Of a stretch of 7,962 nucleotides of DNA, positions 6,490 through 7,962 are shown piece after piece. Under the pieces are notes generated by a model. That model made no database searches. It was not told the DNA's origin and worked only from the letters and a program-made list of their open reading frames with translations. The position numbers and the translations under genes are program-made. The stretch covers positions 1-7,962 of the forward strand of contig JAEZLB010000151.1 in the NCBI GenBank assembly GCA_023435945.1, in the 5' to 3' direction. The stretch comes from Pseudomonadota bacterium (GTDB taxonomy: Bacteria; Pseudomonadota; Gammaproteobacteria; Burkholderiales; Burkholderiaceae_D). Position 1 is the stretch's first letter. Each line of letters begins with the position of its first letter.

Positions 6490-7803
6490 ATGAAAGTCAT
6501 CGTTCTCGGCGCTGGTATCATTGGTACGGCTTCCGCCTGGTTTCTCAACAAGGCAGAACACGAAGTCATCGTAATCGACAGGCAGCCGGGCGCTGCCCAG
6601 GAAACCAGTTTTGCCAATGGCTGCCAGATCTCGGTGTCCCATGCCGAACCCTGGGCAAACCCGTCCTCGCCCCGAAAAATCCTGAACTGGATGGGCCAGG
6701 AAGATGCGCCGCTGCTATACCGCTTCCGACCGGAATGGCTGCAATGGAAATGGGGGCTGCATTTTCTGCGCGAATGCTCTGCTACGCGCATGCACGACAA
6801 CATGCAGCAGATTGTCACCCTGTGCGAATACAGCCGCCAGACCCTGCAAGCACTGCGGGAAGAAACGTCCATTGAATACGATTGCCTGACGCGAGGCATC
6901 CTGCATTTTTATACCGACCAGCAAGAGTTCGAACACTCGCTTGATGCAGCGCGCATGATGCAAACATTCGGATGCCCGCGCCGGACTATCGACGCCGAGC
7001 AAGCGGTAAAAATCGAACCAGCCTTATCCCGCATACAGCATCGCATCGTCGGCGCCGACTATACGCCCACGGATGAATCGGGTGACGTCTACCGTTTCAC
7101 GACCGGCCTGGCCAAAAAGGCCCAGGATGCAGGCGTGACATTCCGTTTTAACACCATGATTACGCGCCTGATCCCAGGCACAGGAGGCACAGGCTCCCGC
7201 ATCAGCGCGATCGAAGTGATCGGTCCGGACGGACGGCATGAGGTACTGAAAGCCGATGCCTTCGTGCTGGCCCTGGGCAGCTTTTCGCAGCCGCTTGCCA
7301 AGACCGCGGGTATCGATCTGCTGATCTATCCCGGAAAGGGATATTCGGCAACCTACCGTATCACGAATCCCCATGCAGCCCCTACCGTGTCGCTGACGGA
7401 CGATGAATACAAGCTGGTGATTTCCCGCCTGGGCGACCGCCTGCGCGTGGCAGGCACCTGTGAATTCAACGGTTACACGCGAGAACTGAATGACGTGCGC
7501 TGCGATGCCATCACGCGCCGCATCCGCGATGTGTTTCCGGATGCCTGCGACTATGACGCCCCTGTATACTGGACCGGCCTGCGCCCCATGACGCCGTCCA
7601 ACGTACCTTACATAGGTAGAACCCGGTTCACCAACCTTTTCCTCAACACCGGCCACGGCACACTGGGCTGGACCATGGGCTGTGGCTCCGGCAAGGCGAT
7701 CGCCGACATCATTTCCGGGCGGCGTCCCGAGGTGGATTTCGCTTTCACCGGCATGTCCCCCGGGGTTGATCGTACTTCCCTGGCCACACCGCACCGCGTC
7801 TGA
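6490..7803 (+). CDS. dadA: D-amino acid dehydrogenase, FAD-dependent
   Basis: DadA oxidatively deaminates D-amino acids, typically D-alanine, to 2-oxo acids and passes electrons to the respiratory chain. The enzyme is membrane-associated at the cytoplasmic face. The FAD-binding GxGxxG motif is Gly7, Gly9 and Gly12 in VLGAGIIG, with Asp30 ending the second strand. The DadA-typical ETSFANGCQISVSHAEPWANP starts at residue 38. The C-terminal FAD-domain blocks YWTGLRPMTPSNVPYIGRT (from 360) and TGHGTLGWTMGCGSGKAIAD (from 387) are intact. Its 437 residues fit the family. A Gly/Thr loop at 230-235 comes from a 9-bp duplication. AAAGG at 6477-6481 supports the ATG at 6490. A 139-bp gap upstream, with inverted repeats, suggests an independent unit. 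No alanine racemase (dadX) is seen; the next gene would start near the right edge. Confidence 0.95.
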   Translation: MKVIVLGAGIIGTASAWFLNKAEHEVIVIDRQPGAAQETSFANGCQISVSHAEPWANPSSPRKILNWMGQEDAPLLYRFRPEWLQWKWGLHFLRECSATRMHDNMQQIVTLCEYSRQTLQALREETSIEYDCLTRGILHFYTDQQEFEHSLDAARMMQTFGCPRRTIDAEQAVKIEPALSRIQHRIVGADYTPTDESGDVYRFTTGLAKKAQDAGVTFRFNTMITRLIPGTGGTGSRISAIEVIGPDGRHEVLKADAFVLALGSFSQPLAKTAGIDLLIYPGKGYSATYRITNPHAAPTVSLTDDEYKLVISRLGDRLRVAGTCEFNGYTRELNDVRCDAITRRIRDVFPDACDYDAPVYWTGLRPMTPSNVPYIGRTRFTNLFLNTGHGTLGWTMGCGSGKAIADIISGRRPEVDFAFTGMSPGVDRTSLATPHRV

Positions 7804-7896
7804 TGGCAGGACCACCCCGGATTTCCTTGCACCACATTAAACCTTCTGCATTTAAGGCATAAAAGTGAATGGCTGGCGGCAGTAAAGATACGTAAG

Positions 7897-7962
7897 ATGC
7901 AAACGCGACAGGCGATGAAAAGCGCTTTCCTCCTTTTCGCAAATGCGCTACCGTCTGCATGC
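7897..7962 (+). CDS. Possible start of a further gene with a signal-peptide-like N-terminus (partial)
   Basis: An open frame runs from ATG 7897, or the in-frame ATG 7915, to the window edge. It encodes MQTRQAMKSAFLLFANALPSAC. A basic start followed by a short hydrophobic run resembles a secretion signal. A cysteine at the last visible codon hints at a lipoprotein, but Pro at -3 is a poor lipobox. There is no good Shine-Dalgarno before either ATG. With only 22 codons this could be chance. The rest of the 7804-7896 gap shows only a weak 4-bp stem (CCTT/AAGG at 7842-7856) and no convincing terminator for dadA. Confidence 0.25.
   Translation, partial: MQTRQAMKSAFLLFANALPSAC

Noticed and set aside
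7024..7815. A 263-codon minus-strand open frame over dadA
   Set aside because: It is antisense to the conserved C-terminal FAD-domain motifs of DadA. The composition is that of a shadow frame.
7804..7896. Possible terminator or promoter after dadA
   Set aside because: Only a 4-bp stem without a proper T-tract, and a TTGCAC without a matching -10 at normal spacing, are visible.

Overview
The window looks like an ordinary chromosomal segment of a betaproteobacterium, probably in the Burkholderiales. The Oxalobacteraceae are my best guess, from memory of gene families rather than from any search. The pointers are a homodimeric-type pyruvate dehydrogenase E1 (AceE), a DUF4124-glutaredoxin fusion, a HolC chi subunit followed by a small Ala/Pro-rich helical protein of the kind seen in Burkholderiales, and moderately high GC. 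I see no insertion sequence, phage gene, CRISPR array, tRNA or rRNA.

Layout. Positions 1-1621 on the minus strand hold the N-terminal 540 codons of aceE; the rest of the gene lies beyond the left edge. A 273-bp divergent region (1622-1894) follows. It contains a plausible aceE promoter, a short minus-strand intrinsic-terminator-like hairpin with a competing longer stem, and a perfect -10 hexamer for the rightward genes. Then comes a plus-strand series with short gaps: folD (one-carbon metabolism), prlC (M3 oligopeptidase A), a predicted secreted DUF4124-glutaredoxin protein, holC (DNA polymerase III chi) and a 131-residue helical protein whose start overlaps the holC stop. A 139-bp gap with two inverted repeats precedes dadA (D-amino acid dehydrogenase). 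The last 159 bp hold no clear terminator and possibly the first codons of another gene.

How the genes relate. aceE feeds acetyl-CoA into central metabolism and is transcribed away from the rest. folD and prlC are close enough to share a transcript, and holC and the small protein are almost certainly translationally coupled. The five rightward genes before dadA could form one loose housekeeping operon, but their functions (folate cycle, peptide turnover, envelope thiol chemistry, replication) are not one pathway. dadA appears to be a separate unit.

I found no convincing new multi-gene system. The points most worth a second look are the terminator/anti-terminator-like structure between aceE and folD, the uncharacterised protein coupled to holC, the second hairpin whose T-tract is also on the minus strand, and the secreted glutaredoxin fusion.
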